From: Reticulitermes speratus
Taxonomy: Eukaryota > Arthropoda > Insecta > Blattodea > Rhinotermitidae
Length of the DNA stretch: 64,000 nucleotides
NCBI GenBank assembly: GCA_021186555.1
Contig: JAJKFL010000004.1
Location: 9,166,001 to 9,230,000, forward strand
Direction of reading: 5' to 3'
The position numbers were made by a program, and so were the translations under genes. The notes beneath the pieces were generated by a model that was not told the origin of the DNA, did no database searches, and saw only the letters and a program-made list of their open reading frames with translations. Positions 42,445 through 53,945 of this stretch are shown piece after piece. Position 1 is the first letter of the stretch. Each line of letters opens with the position of its first letter.

Positions 42445-42802
42445 CATCACAATTCATCTCGGTTTTCATTCGTAACTTCAGACTTTCAACAATAAGAATT
42501 TTTTTTGCATCTACATATACAGGGGCTGGACTGAAGTACACGCATAGCCAGAATGCAATACCCTCAGACACAACATATGCGATCGCAACTAATTAGCCAT
42601 TAGATTACCGATTAGGACTCATAATTAATTTAGGAGCCTCAAAAATGAGCTGTCAGCCGCTCTTGAAGTGACCTTGTGACCCACAGACAAGTACGTGCAT
42701 TGGCGATGACGCGCCCTGGGCCTGCAAACAGAATGTCTAAAGTGCTTACGTAACAGATCCTTAGTGAAATATTAAGCGACTAATACTTCTAGATGTTTAA
42801 AC

Positions 42803-43002
42803 CAGGAGTGTCCAACCAGCGGCCCTACGTTTTGGTTTATGCGACCCGTATCACATTTGTAAATTACGTATAAACTATATATATTACATAATAATTTCAG
42901 CGGATAAGTACATTACTTACTGTAAATTTTACAAGTACTACCCGCGAAACAGCCCAGAATAATGGTTGTGGTCCTTTGTTAAAGAAAGTTTGGACACCCC
43001 TG
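42803..43002. mobile_element. hAT-like MITE, 200 bp
   Basis: The left end is CAGGAGTGTCCAACCA and the right end, reversed, CAGGGGTGTCCAAACTTTC, typical of hAT elements. Flanks GTTTAAAC and TTCTAAAC match at 6 of 8 positions, as an aged 8-bp target duplication would. Confidence 0.8.
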
Positions 43003-43201
43003 TTCTAAACATTTTAACTGTTCGTATTTCCGCCCATGTATGAGCACAGCCTGTGTCCTCCCTTTGATGCTATTCAGTATCAAACGATGTGACAGAGTAA
43101 CACAAGACGTTGTTCTGTGTTGGCAGACATACGTCCGAGGAAACTGCTAACGTCGTCTGGAGCTGTTTCTTTGAATTAAATCAATCAGTAACGCTTTCTG
43201 G

Positions 43202-43455
43202 CTGAGGGAAGGAGACCACTTGGAAGACCCAGGCGTAGATGGGAGGATAATATTAAAATGGATCTTCAAGAAGTGGGATGGGGTGCATGGACTGGATTGA
43301 TATGGCTCAGGATAGGGACAGGTGGCGGGCTCTTCTGAGTGCGGTAATGAACTTCGGGTTCTATAAAACGCGGGGAATTTCTTGACTAGCTGACGACCTG
43401 TTAGCTCCTCAATAAGGACTCTGCTCCATGGAGTTAGTTAGTTAGTTAGTTAGTT
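43202..43455 (+). mobile_element. LINE A 3' end with GTTA tail
   Basis: It starts CTGAGGGAAGGAGACCACTT, continues through the MDWIDM region with an indel and the 3' UTR, and ends in GTTA repeats (43436-43455). It is close to the 14102 copy. Confidence 0.85.
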
Positions 43456-43643
43456 ATGGAGTTAGTAAAGCTTTCTGGATATATATTAGTTGATCAGAGG
43501 GTACAAATGAACAAATGTATAAGCTTCGCCCTGGAAACTACAATTAGATCTGTAACATTAACAGGGCTGAGATGTATTACGTGTCTTGTAATTATTCTGT
43601 GTATACTACACAGGTGTAAATTACAGCACATGAAAATCCTACA

Positions 43644-44636
43644 TGAGACGATTTCATATACACGAAACTGAGACTATATCATGTACACGACATTGAGACT
43701 CTTACACATACACGACATTGAGACTATATCATGTACATGATATTGAGACTATTTCATATACACGACATTGAGACTATTTCATATACACGACACTGAGACT
43801 ATTTCATATACACGACACTGAGACTATGTCATATACATGATATTGAGATTATTTCATATACACGACACTGAGACTATTTCATATACGCGACACTGAGACT
43901 ATATCATATACATGATATTGAGACTATTTCATATACACGACATTGAGACTATTTCATATACACGACACTGAGACTATTTCATATACACGACACTGAGACT
44001 ATGTCATATACATGATATTGAGATTATTTCATATACACGACATTGAGACTATTTCATATACACGACACTGAGACTATTTCATATACACGACACTGAGACT
44101 ATGTCATATAAATGATATTGAGATTATTTCATATACACGACACTGAGACTATTTCATATACGCGACACTGAGACTAGTATATATATGATATTGAGATTAT
44201 TTCATATACACGACACTGAGACTATTTCATATACACGACACTGAGACTATTAACATATACATGATATTGAGACTATTTCATATACACGACACTGAGACTA
44301 TTTCATATACACGACACTGAGACTATTTCATATACATGATATTGAGATTATTTCATATACACGACATGAGACTATTTCATATACACAACATTGAGACTAT
44401 TTCATATACACGACACTGAGACTATTTCATATACACGACACTGAGACTATAACATATACATGAATTGAGACTATTTCATATACACGACACTGAGACTATA
44501 TCATATACATGATATTGAGACTATTTCATATACAAGACACTGAGACTATTTCATATACACATTGAGACTGTTTCATATACACAACATTGAGACTATTTCA
44601 CGTACACAACACTGAGACTATTTCATATACTCGACA
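43644..44636. repeat. 25-bp satellite, about 39 units
   Basis: The unit is GAGACTATTTCATATACACG plus ACACT. A variant with CATGATATT recurs every three or four units (43836, 43911, 44011, 44111, about 44186, 44261 and 44336), suggesting higher-order periods of 75 and 100 bp. Confidence 0.95.
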
Positions 44637-44732
44637 TGTCCGTAGTCAGTTGTACTTTACTCTTTAAGCGGAAATTATTGTGCAACGTTTTAACGACAGC
44701 CATCCCGTTGTGCCGTTAATAGTACAAAAATT

Positions 44733-44998
44733 AAATCAGTATGCGTCTAAACACAACTAAATTATATTTATTTTACAGAACTACATGTTTCGATCCATTT
44801 CATGTCATCTTCAGGTTCACAGTTGGTCTTTAAAACATACCGAGGAAGAAATATATATAAATATAAAATTTCTTTCTCAATATGTTTTGAAGACCAATTG
44901 TGAAACTGAGGATAACCTGAAATAGGTCGAAACATTTGGTTCTATATAATAAATAGAATTTAGTTGTGTTTGGACAGATACTGATTTAATTATTTATA
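44733..44998. mobile_element. Foldback with an inverted hammerhead pair
   Basis: Arms AAATCAGTATGCGTCTAAAC and inverse (TTTGGACAGATACTGATTT), and inner AACATA(C/T) arms. The minus motif (44775-44820) is intact. The plus motif (44898-44944) has CUGAGGA but ends UUUG, so it has no valid UH site. Confidence 0.7.
44775..44820 (-). ncRNA. Hammerhead-ribozyme-like motif
   Basis: Stem I GAAC/GUUC, CUGAAGA, stem II GA-CAU/AUG-(GA)-UC with a bulge, GAAA, stem III AC/GU, UA. The stem II bulge lowers confidence. Confidence 0.55.
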
Positions 44999-44999
44999 T

Positions 45000-45690
45000 T
45001 ATTGTAAAAAGTTCTTTATTTTAATGTAAGATAAAACGTTTTGTACGTGTAGATTTTTCATACACTGATATATTTTATTGTCAGTTATTCAGTAAACTTG
45101 GAAAATAAAAACATGGACACCGCGCGAAATAAGTTATTAAATAATTTGAGAATTTTAGTGCTAAGAAGCGGTACGTAAGCATATAAAGATAGACAATTAT
45201 TGTTGCAGAAAGAAGATTATGAAAATGGGTGGTGAAAATTTCAGGTGGAATGAAAACAATTGAGACTTTGGTAGAAGAGACACTTTTCTGCGTTCCATTA
45301 TGAAAGCTACATAATGAATTTAAACCCACACAATTATGGATTACTTCAATTAATCTTCTGTAACTCCAATTACTGGTCTCCGTATTCATCCTCTTCTATT
45401 AATTCTTGATTCTAATTTCTTCTTACTAAATTTTCATCCTTTTTGACTCAATTTATTCTTATATCCCTCTAAAATGCCTATTTCTATAACGCCATTATGT
45501 GCCTCCACATTCCCTGGTCACAAAAATAAAAGCCACTGAATGCTCATCAATTACGCCATTCCAGAGTCCAATTAAATTCTGACAGTTAATTAAACTTCCT
45601 CTCCTGCTTGCCTTTACAATAAAAGAACGGTATAATGTATATACAACGTAACAAATGGTTATAACCCACAAACAGTGTGGCGAAGGTGGT
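45000..45690. other. Unassigned spacer
   Basis: Nothing recognised. Confidence 0.4.
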
Positions 45691-46361
45691 ATATTATATG
45701 GGATTATCTAGTAGGATATTGGAAAATACATGCATATTATATGGGATTATCTAGTAGGATATTGGAAAATACATGTATATTATATGGGATTATCTAGTAG
45801 GATATTGGAAAATACATGTATATTATATGGGATTATCTAGTAGGTATTGGAAAATACATGCATATTATATGGGATTATCTAGTAGGATATTGGAAAATAC
45901 ATGCATATTATATGGGATTATCTAGTAGGATATTGGAAAATACATGTATATTATATGGGATTATCTAGTAGGATATTGGAAAATACATTATATTATATGG
46001 ATTATCTAGTAGGATATTGGAAAATACATGCATATTACATGGGATTATCTATAGGATATTGGAAAATACATGTATATTATATGGGATTATCTAGTAGGAT
46101 ATTGGAAAATACATGCATATTACATGGGATTATCTAGTAGGATATTGGAAATACATGTATATTTATGGATTATCTAGTAGGATATTGGAAAATACATGTA
46201 TATTATATGGATTATCTAGTAGATATTGGAAAATACATGCATATTACATGGGATTATCTAGTAGGATATTGGAAAATACATGTACATTATATGGGATTAT
46301 CTAGTAGGATATTGGAAAATACTGCATATTACAAGGATTATCTAGTAGATATGGAAAATAC
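45691..46361. repeat. 43-bp satellite, about 15-16 units
   Basis: The unit contains GGGATTATCTAGTAGGATAT and GGAAAATACATG(C/T)ATATTA. Most units are 43 bp; several have single-base losses in short homopolymers. Confidence 0.95.
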
Positions 46362-46908
46362 ACTCACTGAGCCGGTGTTATTTTTTCTAAGCAACTGTGC
46401 ATCCGCCTAAGGGCTGAGAAGAACCAAATACAACAGAATATGAAAAGCGGTAGAAAATCAGAAAATCAAAAACGAATGTATTAATAGGGATACAAGTAAC
46501 TACATCGTTCTATTCTTATGCATGCTCTGATGGAAATATACAAAATTGACGTGTAATACCTGAACGGTCTCGCCTGCCCGCATATTTCATCTCCATAATT
46601 AATTTTCTGATTTCAAAAACTTTTGTTACTCTATGGTTTATAAACCCTGTTATAAAAATTTAGTGTTGGTTCATAAGATAACCAGAACCCACACTTTACT
46701 ACAATCGAATATAAATAAATAATTTTCTCCAAAGCAGCTGAGAGTCTAAAGCGAACAGTGTAATTAAAAAAAGAGTGCATGTAATATAAAAGTAATTAAA
46801 TTTCATTTTAAACTTTTTTATGTTTAATATTTAAGGAAACAGAAAGTAAAGTTACGTATGAATTCTATGCAGTGTGATATACGGCGTGCTTGTTAGATTT
46901 TGAGACAA

Positions 46909-46940
<32 letters not shown>

Positions 46941-47274
46941 CAAGCAAACGGCTGTGTTGGATATTGCTACTTGACACAGCCCACAAAAATTATTACGAAA
47001 GTATCTCAATTGCTCTGGGAGAAAATTTATTATCTTAGATATGTTTGTAAACCGCGTATTAAAAACAAAAGCATAAAATATTTAAATATCGAATTCTGGT
47101 CAATAAAAATCTTTTTTTTATTCTACAACAACCTTTTTATCCCACAATTCCACGTTCGAATAATGCTTCATGCAGAGCATTCTGTTGCTGTCATCGAAAT
47201 AACGACCCTCTAAATCCATGTCAGAAGCAGACAGCCGTAAAGTGACCACTGTTTTCGCTCGCAACGCGGTAATA
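46362..47274. other. AT-rich spacer, TA microsatellite at 46909-46940
   Basis: Nothing recognised besides the TATATA run. Confidence 0.4.
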
Positions 47275-48537
47275 GATCGTATGATCGACGTGTCATCACT
47301 CCCGCAATAGAAAGTAAACTCTGTATGATAAACAACAATGTCATCGGCCGTATGATCGACGTGTCATCATTCCCGCAACAGAAAGTAAACACTGTATGAT
47401 AAACAACAATTTTATCGGCCGTATGATCGACGTGTCATCATTCCCGCAACAGAGAGTAAACACTGTATGATAAACAACAATGTTATCGGCCGTACGATCG
47501 AAGTGTCATCATTCCCGCAACAGAGAGTAAACACTGTATGATAAACAACAATGTTATCGGCCGTATGATCGACGTGTCATCATTCCCGCAACAGAAAGTA
47601 AACACTGTATGATAAACAACAATTTTATCGGCCGTATGATCGACGTGTCATCATTCCCGCAACAGAGAGTAAACACTGTATGATAAACAACAATTTTATC
47701 GGCCGTATGATCGACGTGTCATCATTCCCGCAACAGAGAGTAAACACTGTATGATAAACAACAATTTTATCGGCCGTATGATCGACGTGTCATCATTCCC
47801 GCAACAGAGAGTAAACACTGTATGATAAACAACAATTTTATCGGCCGTATGATCGACGTGTCATCATTCCCGCAACAGAGAGTAAACACTGTATGATAAA
47901 CAACAATGTTATCGGCCGTATGATCGACGTGTCATCATTCCCGCAACAGAAAGTAAACACTGTAAGATAAACAACAATTTTATCGGCCGTATGATCGACG
48001 TGTCATCATTCCCGCAACAGAGAGTAAACACTGTATGATAAACAACAATGTTATCGGCCGTATGATCGACGTGTCATCATTCCCGCAACAGAAAGTAAAC
48101 ACTGTATGATAAACAACAATTTTATCGGCCGTATGATCGACGTGTCATCATTCCCGCAACAGAGAGTAAACACTGTATGATAAACAACAATGTTATCGGC
48201 CGTATGATCGACGTGTCATCATTCCCGCAACAGAAAGTAAACACTGTATGATAAACAACAATTTTATCGGCCGTATGATCGACGTGTCATCATTCCCGCA
48301 ACAGAAAGTAAACACTGTATGATAAACAACAATGTTATCGGCCGTATGATCGACGTGTCATCATTCCCGCAATAGAAAGTAAACACTGTATGATAAACAA
48401 CAATGTTATCGGCCGTATGATCGACGTGTCATCATTCCCGCAACAGAAAGTAAACACTGTATGATAAACAACAATTTTATCGGCCGTATGATCGACGTGT
48501 CATCATTCCCGCAACAGAAATAAACACCCTGTATCAC
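47275..48537. repeat. 71-bp satellite, 17.8 units
   Basis: The unit has GGCCGTATGATCGACGTGTC, ATCATTCCCGCAACAGA and GATAAACAACAAT(G/T)TTATC. Two variable sites (CAGAAAG/CAGAGAG and AATGTT/AATTTT) alternate together in units 9-14, a 142-bp dimeric pattern. Confidence 0.97.
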
Positions 48538-48785
48538 AAATAAAGAAGTTAAGTGTTCACTACTTAAACATCAAGACTCGTAAAGGAAAGAATAAGTAAT
48601 TTCTGAAATTAATGAATTTAATGTCACAGAAAATGTGCCTGGAGGTTGGCAGTTACTGTCCCTTACTTATATTCAACAGAAGATTGAGAAATGAAACTCA
48701 GAAGTACCAACTGATGTAGATAGCGTCAGTAAATAAATGGTTAGAATGATGGACAAATTTAAAAGTCTCAATTTCACGTTGTATT
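48538..48785. other. Spacer
   Basis: Nothing recognised. Confidence 0.4.
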
Positions 48786-48853
48786 GTCCGTGCATCTATT
48801 CACAATTGAGGATTTATTTTGCCAACTTATGCACAATGTTACAATAGTGTCAT

Positions 48854-48903
48854 TTACCCCTATACGTATTTCGGCTTGTTTTTAGCCATCCTCAGGGGGT
48901 CAT
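48854..48903 (-). ncRNA. Hammerhead-ribozyme-like motif (type I)
   Basis: Stem I ACCCC/GGGGU, CUGAGGA, stem II GGCU-AAAAACA-AGCC, GAAA, stem III AUAC/GUAU, UA. Confidence 0.78.
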
Positions 48904-48947
48904 AGAAATATAGCGTAGACTATACATCCATTGTATGCTATATTTTT

Positions 48948-48998
48948 ATGACCCCCTGAGGATGGCTAAAAATAAGCCGAAATACGTATAGGGGTAAA
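48948..48998 (+). ncRNA. Hammerhead-ribozyme-like motif (type I)
   Basis: Same as the facing motif except one loop II base (AAAAAUA). All stems and core bases are kept. Confidence 0.78.
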
Positions 48999-49045
48999 TG
49001 ACACTATTGTAATATTGTGCATAAGTTGGTAAAATAAATCCTCAA

Positions 49046-50559
49046 ATTTAAAAGTATTTTCTGTAAAAGAACTAAGATAAGATTTCTTATGTTTTGAATG
49101 TGTTTTAACAAGAACAAAACCTTTCTCTTTTGTTGACACATCGGAACCAGTGCTTTAAGTGCACTGCGTCATCGTACAAACGTATTTAAAGGCACAGCAT
49201 AAATTTTGATTATTTTTTATGTGTAACTGGATTTTATATATAATCACACACAAACCTCTATAAGGTTAGTTTCAAAGATTAACAGTATTTTATTATAAAT
49301 AATCCTTATTATACAGGGACAATATTTTTTCTGGCAACTCCCAATCCTACACTCAGCCTTTTTCACGTTACGACAGGTAGCGCAATGATCGCCGTTAGTC
49401 CAATTTGCCATGACTCTAGGTCCACGCCTTTTTTGTTCAACGTACTGCAGTTAGTATCAGGCTCACAGACACACGGTCACATCTAACAAACACGTTTTTC
49501 ATTGCATGTCGATTTTGTACATTCTGAGTTAAGCGAGTCGACAGGAAAAGACTAACGACATTTTTCGTATAAAATAATGTACTTATCTTAAGGGAAAAAT
49601 ACACGTTGTAATGTGACCTGAAGATAATGTTGTTGTGTCGTTTTAGTTTGTCTGTAATAAATATACAGAGAACAAAAAAAAAAATTTAAACAACTCGATT
49701 AAATGTCACAAATAAGACATGCATGATAGATATAACAACATTAACAAATTAATGTTCACAATACATGTTTTAAAAATTAAATTTTACAGATTGTGTCTAG
49801 GTAAAAGAACATATATCTCAATTTATATTTTGACAAACGAGAAATTGAGATTGCTTACAACTTTCAACATATATATTGCCATATACCCGCTAAAATGTGT
49901 CTACGTGTTGTGAGATAAAATTCAATGAAGTTTCTATTCGCCTCCATTCTCAGTAACTTGACTTCACAAAATATCATTTGCTTGCGGCTGTGCTTTGTAA
50001 CAGTTACAGGGAACGTAAATAGCCTAAATATAATAAGTCATGTGAGATGCTATACACTAGGAGAGGAATAAATAAGTTAGTTTCTATTATCATTTGTTCC
50101 ATCAACAGCATCATGACTCGTAGCAGAGTTATTTAACTAATTTGCAAGACCGTCTTTGTCTAATTCATCTAATTGCCCGCGTAATCCTTAGAACCTCTAG
50201 AACAATTTTCATACATGCGGGAAATACACTGTAACTAATTTACTGTAGTTTCTAAATGGGATGAAGCAATAAGGGAAACGTTAATGGAGGAAGGGATTGA
50301 TTAATGTATTTTGTGCGGATTCAGCTGTGTTTGATGCACTCAGATGACAATGACATTCCGCGTGGCAAAGCAGACTTCATCGTCGGTTATGAGAAGAAAT
50401 TTTAAGTCCGTTTACCTGCAGATTATTAAGTGTAAATTTTGTAGCAAATACGAATCATAAATTCCATAATTCATAACTAAATGCTACATCTGGAACACTG
50501 ATGATATCAAAGGTACGTTGAAAGTTTTAAATGTGGTGCTAATGAAGGATTCAGAAGAT
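49046..50559. other. Long unassigned stretch
   Basis: GACACATCGGAACCAGTGCT and TTAAGTGCACTGCGTCATCG (49136-49175) may be another very old hammerhead-type relic. Otherwise nothing recognised. Confidence 0.3.
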
Positions 50560-50895
50560 CAGTTTGACCAATTGTGTGAAAAAAGAAGTATTACATAGAG
50601 TGAAGGAAGAAAGGAATATACTACATACAATAAAACGAAGGAAGGCTAAATGGATTGGTCACATCTTGCAGAGGAAATCCATTATAAAAACGTTATTGAG
50701 GAAAAGGTAGGAGGAAACATAGAAGAAACGAAGAGACAAGGAAGAAGAAGTCAGCAGTTACTGGATTACCTTAAGAAAAATCGAAGATATTGGAATTTAG
50801 AACAGGAAGCATTAGATCGCGCTCTCTGGATAACTCGCTTTGGAAGAGGCTATAGACGTGACGCAAGACGGACTGAGCAGTGAATGAGTTATACA
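50560..50895 (+). mobile_element. LINE B fragment
   Basis: EEVLHRVKEERNILHTIKRR is followed, after a frameshift, by the frame 50650-50883 ending in RRYWNLEQEALDRALWITRF and GRGY. Same C-terminal region as 25562 and 40519, more diverged. Confidence 0.75.
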
Positions 50896-52907
50896 CTTGA
50901 GGTACCATTTTCTGTTCATTACAACCAATGGAAAAGATTTTAAACACATTGAAATTTCACACATAATTTTAAAGTTTTGCAACTTTGCCATGTTTGTAAA
51001 TTTGAACACAGAAATACAAGTATTTGCATAAAATGTAGAGATGTAGGTAAGCTAACTGAACTAATGACTAAGTAAGGTTAATATATTCATGTTTTATGTT
51101 CTACATAAATACATAGTCACTAAGCACTTCAGTTGTCACAGTATGTCCGGCGAATGCAGGTGTTCCTATGCTATAAACTGGACGTCCTCAGAGACACGAT
51201 AAAAGAGACACTTCTATTAACATTTGCAAGAGTTACTTCTCTTTCGAAAAAAAAATTTTGTTAACTTCAAATTTTAGTTGCCTGTATTGAGCTAAACTAA
51301 TATCAATTCTGCTTGAGAAGTTTCAGGACTGAACTTTGCAGATTCAAGGAAGGCTTTTGTAGACTTATAAATGCTGGGAAAATTCACAGCTACATGAGAT
51401 TCGTGAAACTTTTCAGTTAAAACACTGAAACATAAATTTTAGAACGTGTCTAGCAGGTGGAGAATTTCGCATGTTACAAAACAGTGAGTTTTGTAATGTA
51501 ATTTCATGTATAGTTCATTTTAAGAGAGCGTTAGCACCTGAGAACATTTAGCATCTAATGTTGAATGACTGGTGAATGATGAATATTAATGGGTTTGAAA
51601 GGAAGAGCTGTAGGCCTAATTGAGGCAAAACGCCGCCATTTGCCTCGATTGACTGAGGAAAACAAGGAAACAGTATCATTCCAGACCGTTGTCCGTTCAA
51701 GAATCAAAACTGGAAACTCAAAAATACGAATTATAGATTTTTTTACATGTTACTTAGAAATATGGGGCTAGAAATGAAGCTCAAAGGAGGAAGTACAAAA
51801 AGTATACAAAATTAAGTAGGAAATTCAAACGAAATTTATTATGAACGCCCCAAAATACATTATATGAAATGTTATGGTATTTTTACATGTGAAGCCATAT
51901 AGCATGGAAGAAGGAGTCGCTGTTCTGGGCGAAGTTCTCGTCTTGATCGTCACAAAAGTATACTGAAGAAGGAGCAGCAGATATGTTCGAAACACTGGCA
52001 AACATCTCTAAATCTACGCGGTCTCATATCCAAGAAAGGCTAAACACATACATCACCGGGGATGATAGGATAACATTAAGATGCAGCTAATCGCAACCCA
52101 AATACACATCTACGACATAATCGATACTTTTGCCATATTCCACCTCTGTATCTTAAATTGTCCTGGATTCGCAAGTCTACAGACTTGAACTACGACTGTC
52201 CTATTTCATTGATTTCTTTTTTTTTTCGTCTTTATTATTTCGTCATCTAAAATCCCCATTAAATGTAACAAGTTCATTTGAAATTGTCGTTAAAATTCTT
52301 CTTTCTGAAGTGGAGTCAAAAAATAACCCACTCGGCCAGAAAGTAGAGAAATAAATTACATCTGCAAGGCGCGTTATCGGTCACAGAACAGCCATCTAAG
52401 CCTTTTTATATCCCATAAATCCCATGCGCGACACTGCGCCTTATCTGTTTGTGTGCCTTATAACTTTACTCAATTCACATTTCTCTAGTTATGGTACTGT
52501 ATCTCCCAACACACTATTACAATTCAACAGTTAACCCTCTGCTTAAATTTATCACTGTGATGTGGCAACTATCGATAAAATATCGATAAAATATACAGAA
52601 TTCATGAGTTGTTCTTCTCTACTTTCTTACCGTAGCACCCAGTAAGGAAATATATTGCGGGTGTTAAAAACAAATGTTGAGAACATCTGATCCTAATAGA
52701 GAAGTAGTAACAAAGGATGGAAAATTGTGCATAAAGAAGGGTTATTATGTATACATTTATATATATATATATAGTATATACACGTATATTCAGACACTCC
52801 CCAACTAACGCAATATTTGCGGTCCGGAAGGTATGGCGCCATTCTGAATTGATTATGGGTCTACATATAGTCAACTATATATGTAATCTACGTAAAAGGA
52901 ATCGTGT
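50896..52907. other. Long unassigned stretch
   Basis: 51963-52000 (plus) has CUGAAGA, a GAGCA/UGUUC stem and GAAACAC but lacks a clear stem I and stem III. 52045-52080 (GGGGATGATAGGATAACATT) may be a LINE A scrap. TATATA at 52758-52775. Confidence 0.3.
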
Positions 52908-53020
52908 TGAAATCCAAACTCCCAACACACTTGAACCTGATCGGCCGCAGTATGATTGCCCCGCCTCCTGTGTTATCGCCCAGCAGTATTCTTCCACCAT
53001 GTTCCTCTCACTACGCTTTT
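52908..53020 (+). repeat. Dispersed repeat shared with 2150-2256
   Basis: GAAATCCAAACTCCCAACAC, CTGATCGGCCGCAGTATG and GCCCAGCAGTATTCTTCCAC in the same order as the first copy. Confidence 0.6.
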
Positions 53021-53024
53021 AGTG

Positions 53025-53195
53025 CCGCAAGGAACAATTTGGCCTATATGATGGGTACCGGGTTCCTTCTCCAGGGCTAAAGCGGTCGGGGTTTAGCGTT
53101 GACCACCTACTTTCACGTAGCGCCGAGGTTCATACTGGGTTGAGGTCGCCCTTTGTGCCTTCAGTGAAAGTTATAAGGAGAATTTTATCTTCACG
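53025..53195 (+). mobile_element. SINE family 2, headless
   Basis: ATGATGGGTACCGGGTTCCT, AGGGCTAAAGCGGTCGGGG and GTAGCGCCGAGGTTC, ending AAGGAGAATTTTATCTTC. Confidence 0.65.
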
Positions 53196-53217
53196 TGGGA
53201 TATCTCGTTGTGATATA

Positions 53218-53295
53218 CAGAGTATACACAAAATAATGGTGCGGTTTCAATAGTGAATATTATTGACACCGCACCATTCTGTTGTGTATGCCCTG
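53218..53295. mobile_element. Mariner-like TIR palindrome, 78 bp
   Basis: CAGAGTATACACAAAATAAT and its inverse, flanked by TA on both sides (53216-53217 and 53296-53297). Only 37-39 bp of each terminal repeat of the 1096-1690 family remain, joined head to head. Confidence 0.85.
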
Positions 53296-53522
53296 TATAG
53301 ACGAAAATGGAGAGATAAGAAAAGAGAATCAAGTAACCTATCTAAGCCTCTGGTCACCATAATACTGATCATATCTCGGAAAAGCTATTGGACTCTTTGG
53401 AAAGTAAGGCAATGCTTGGCGTTTATCTTCTGAACGTGTTAATTTTTTCCATTGGCGTGATAATTTTACATGTTCACACCTACTTGAGAGATGAAATTCA
53501 TAATGACGAAAATTAAGTGCGG

Positions 53523-53772
53523 TAGATCGGTGGCTGGGCGTAGCGACGGCTACCCTAGGCGGCAGATTCCAAGGGGCGGCAAAATGGGAGACAAAATGAA
53601 TATTTCATAAAACAAAGATTTTTCCTCCCTCAACAAATCTTAAATTACAGAGAATAATAAAAGAAAACTTAATACATAATTTCGATTTTTGTAAGTTAAT
53701 AATTTCTGTTAGGTGCGGCCGTTATGATTATTCGCCCTGTGCGCCAAAGAAAATAATCATGCCACTGATCGA
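53523..53772. mobile_element. Element with GGCGTAGC ends, uninterrupted copy
   Basis: GGCTGGGCGTAGCGACGGCT, GGGGCGGCAAAATGGGAGAC and, at the right, ATCATGCCACTG. GATC flanks both ends. Matches 8975-9400 without its insertion. Confidence 0.55.
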
Positions 53773-53824
53773 CACATTACTGGTGTTGTCCCAGAAATAT
53801 TATTGAAATTTAGGAAAAGCATAT

Positions 53825-53945
53825 GAAGCTTACTCGGAATCTTGACCCGTGAAGATTGGACCGACACGTTGTCCCGAAACGTCGGTAAATAATTACCACA
53901 CGACGCCGTGTAATTACCCAGACGACCATAGATTTCACTTAGATT
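53825..53945 (+). mobile_element. FB-A foldback, right half only
   Basis: CTTGACCCGTGAAGATTGGA, GTCCCGAAACGTCGG, CCACACGACGCCGTGTAAT. The left arm is missing. The base before UGAAGA is G. Confidence 0.7.

Larger units (their letters stand above)
48786..49045. mobile_element. Foldback with two intact hammerhead motifs
   Basis: TCCGTGCAT at 48787, then TTGAGGATTTATTTTGCCAA. The arms (48806-48910 and about 48935-49045) pair almost throughout and include CCAACTTATGCACAA. Confidence 0.85.

Noticed and set aside
43644..44636. CRISPR-like short regular repeats
   Set aside because: Units are contiguous with no spacers; satellite DNA.
47275..48537. CRISPR-like regular array of 71-bp units
   Set aside because: There is no unique spacer between repeats and the genome is eukaryotic; it is a plain satellite.
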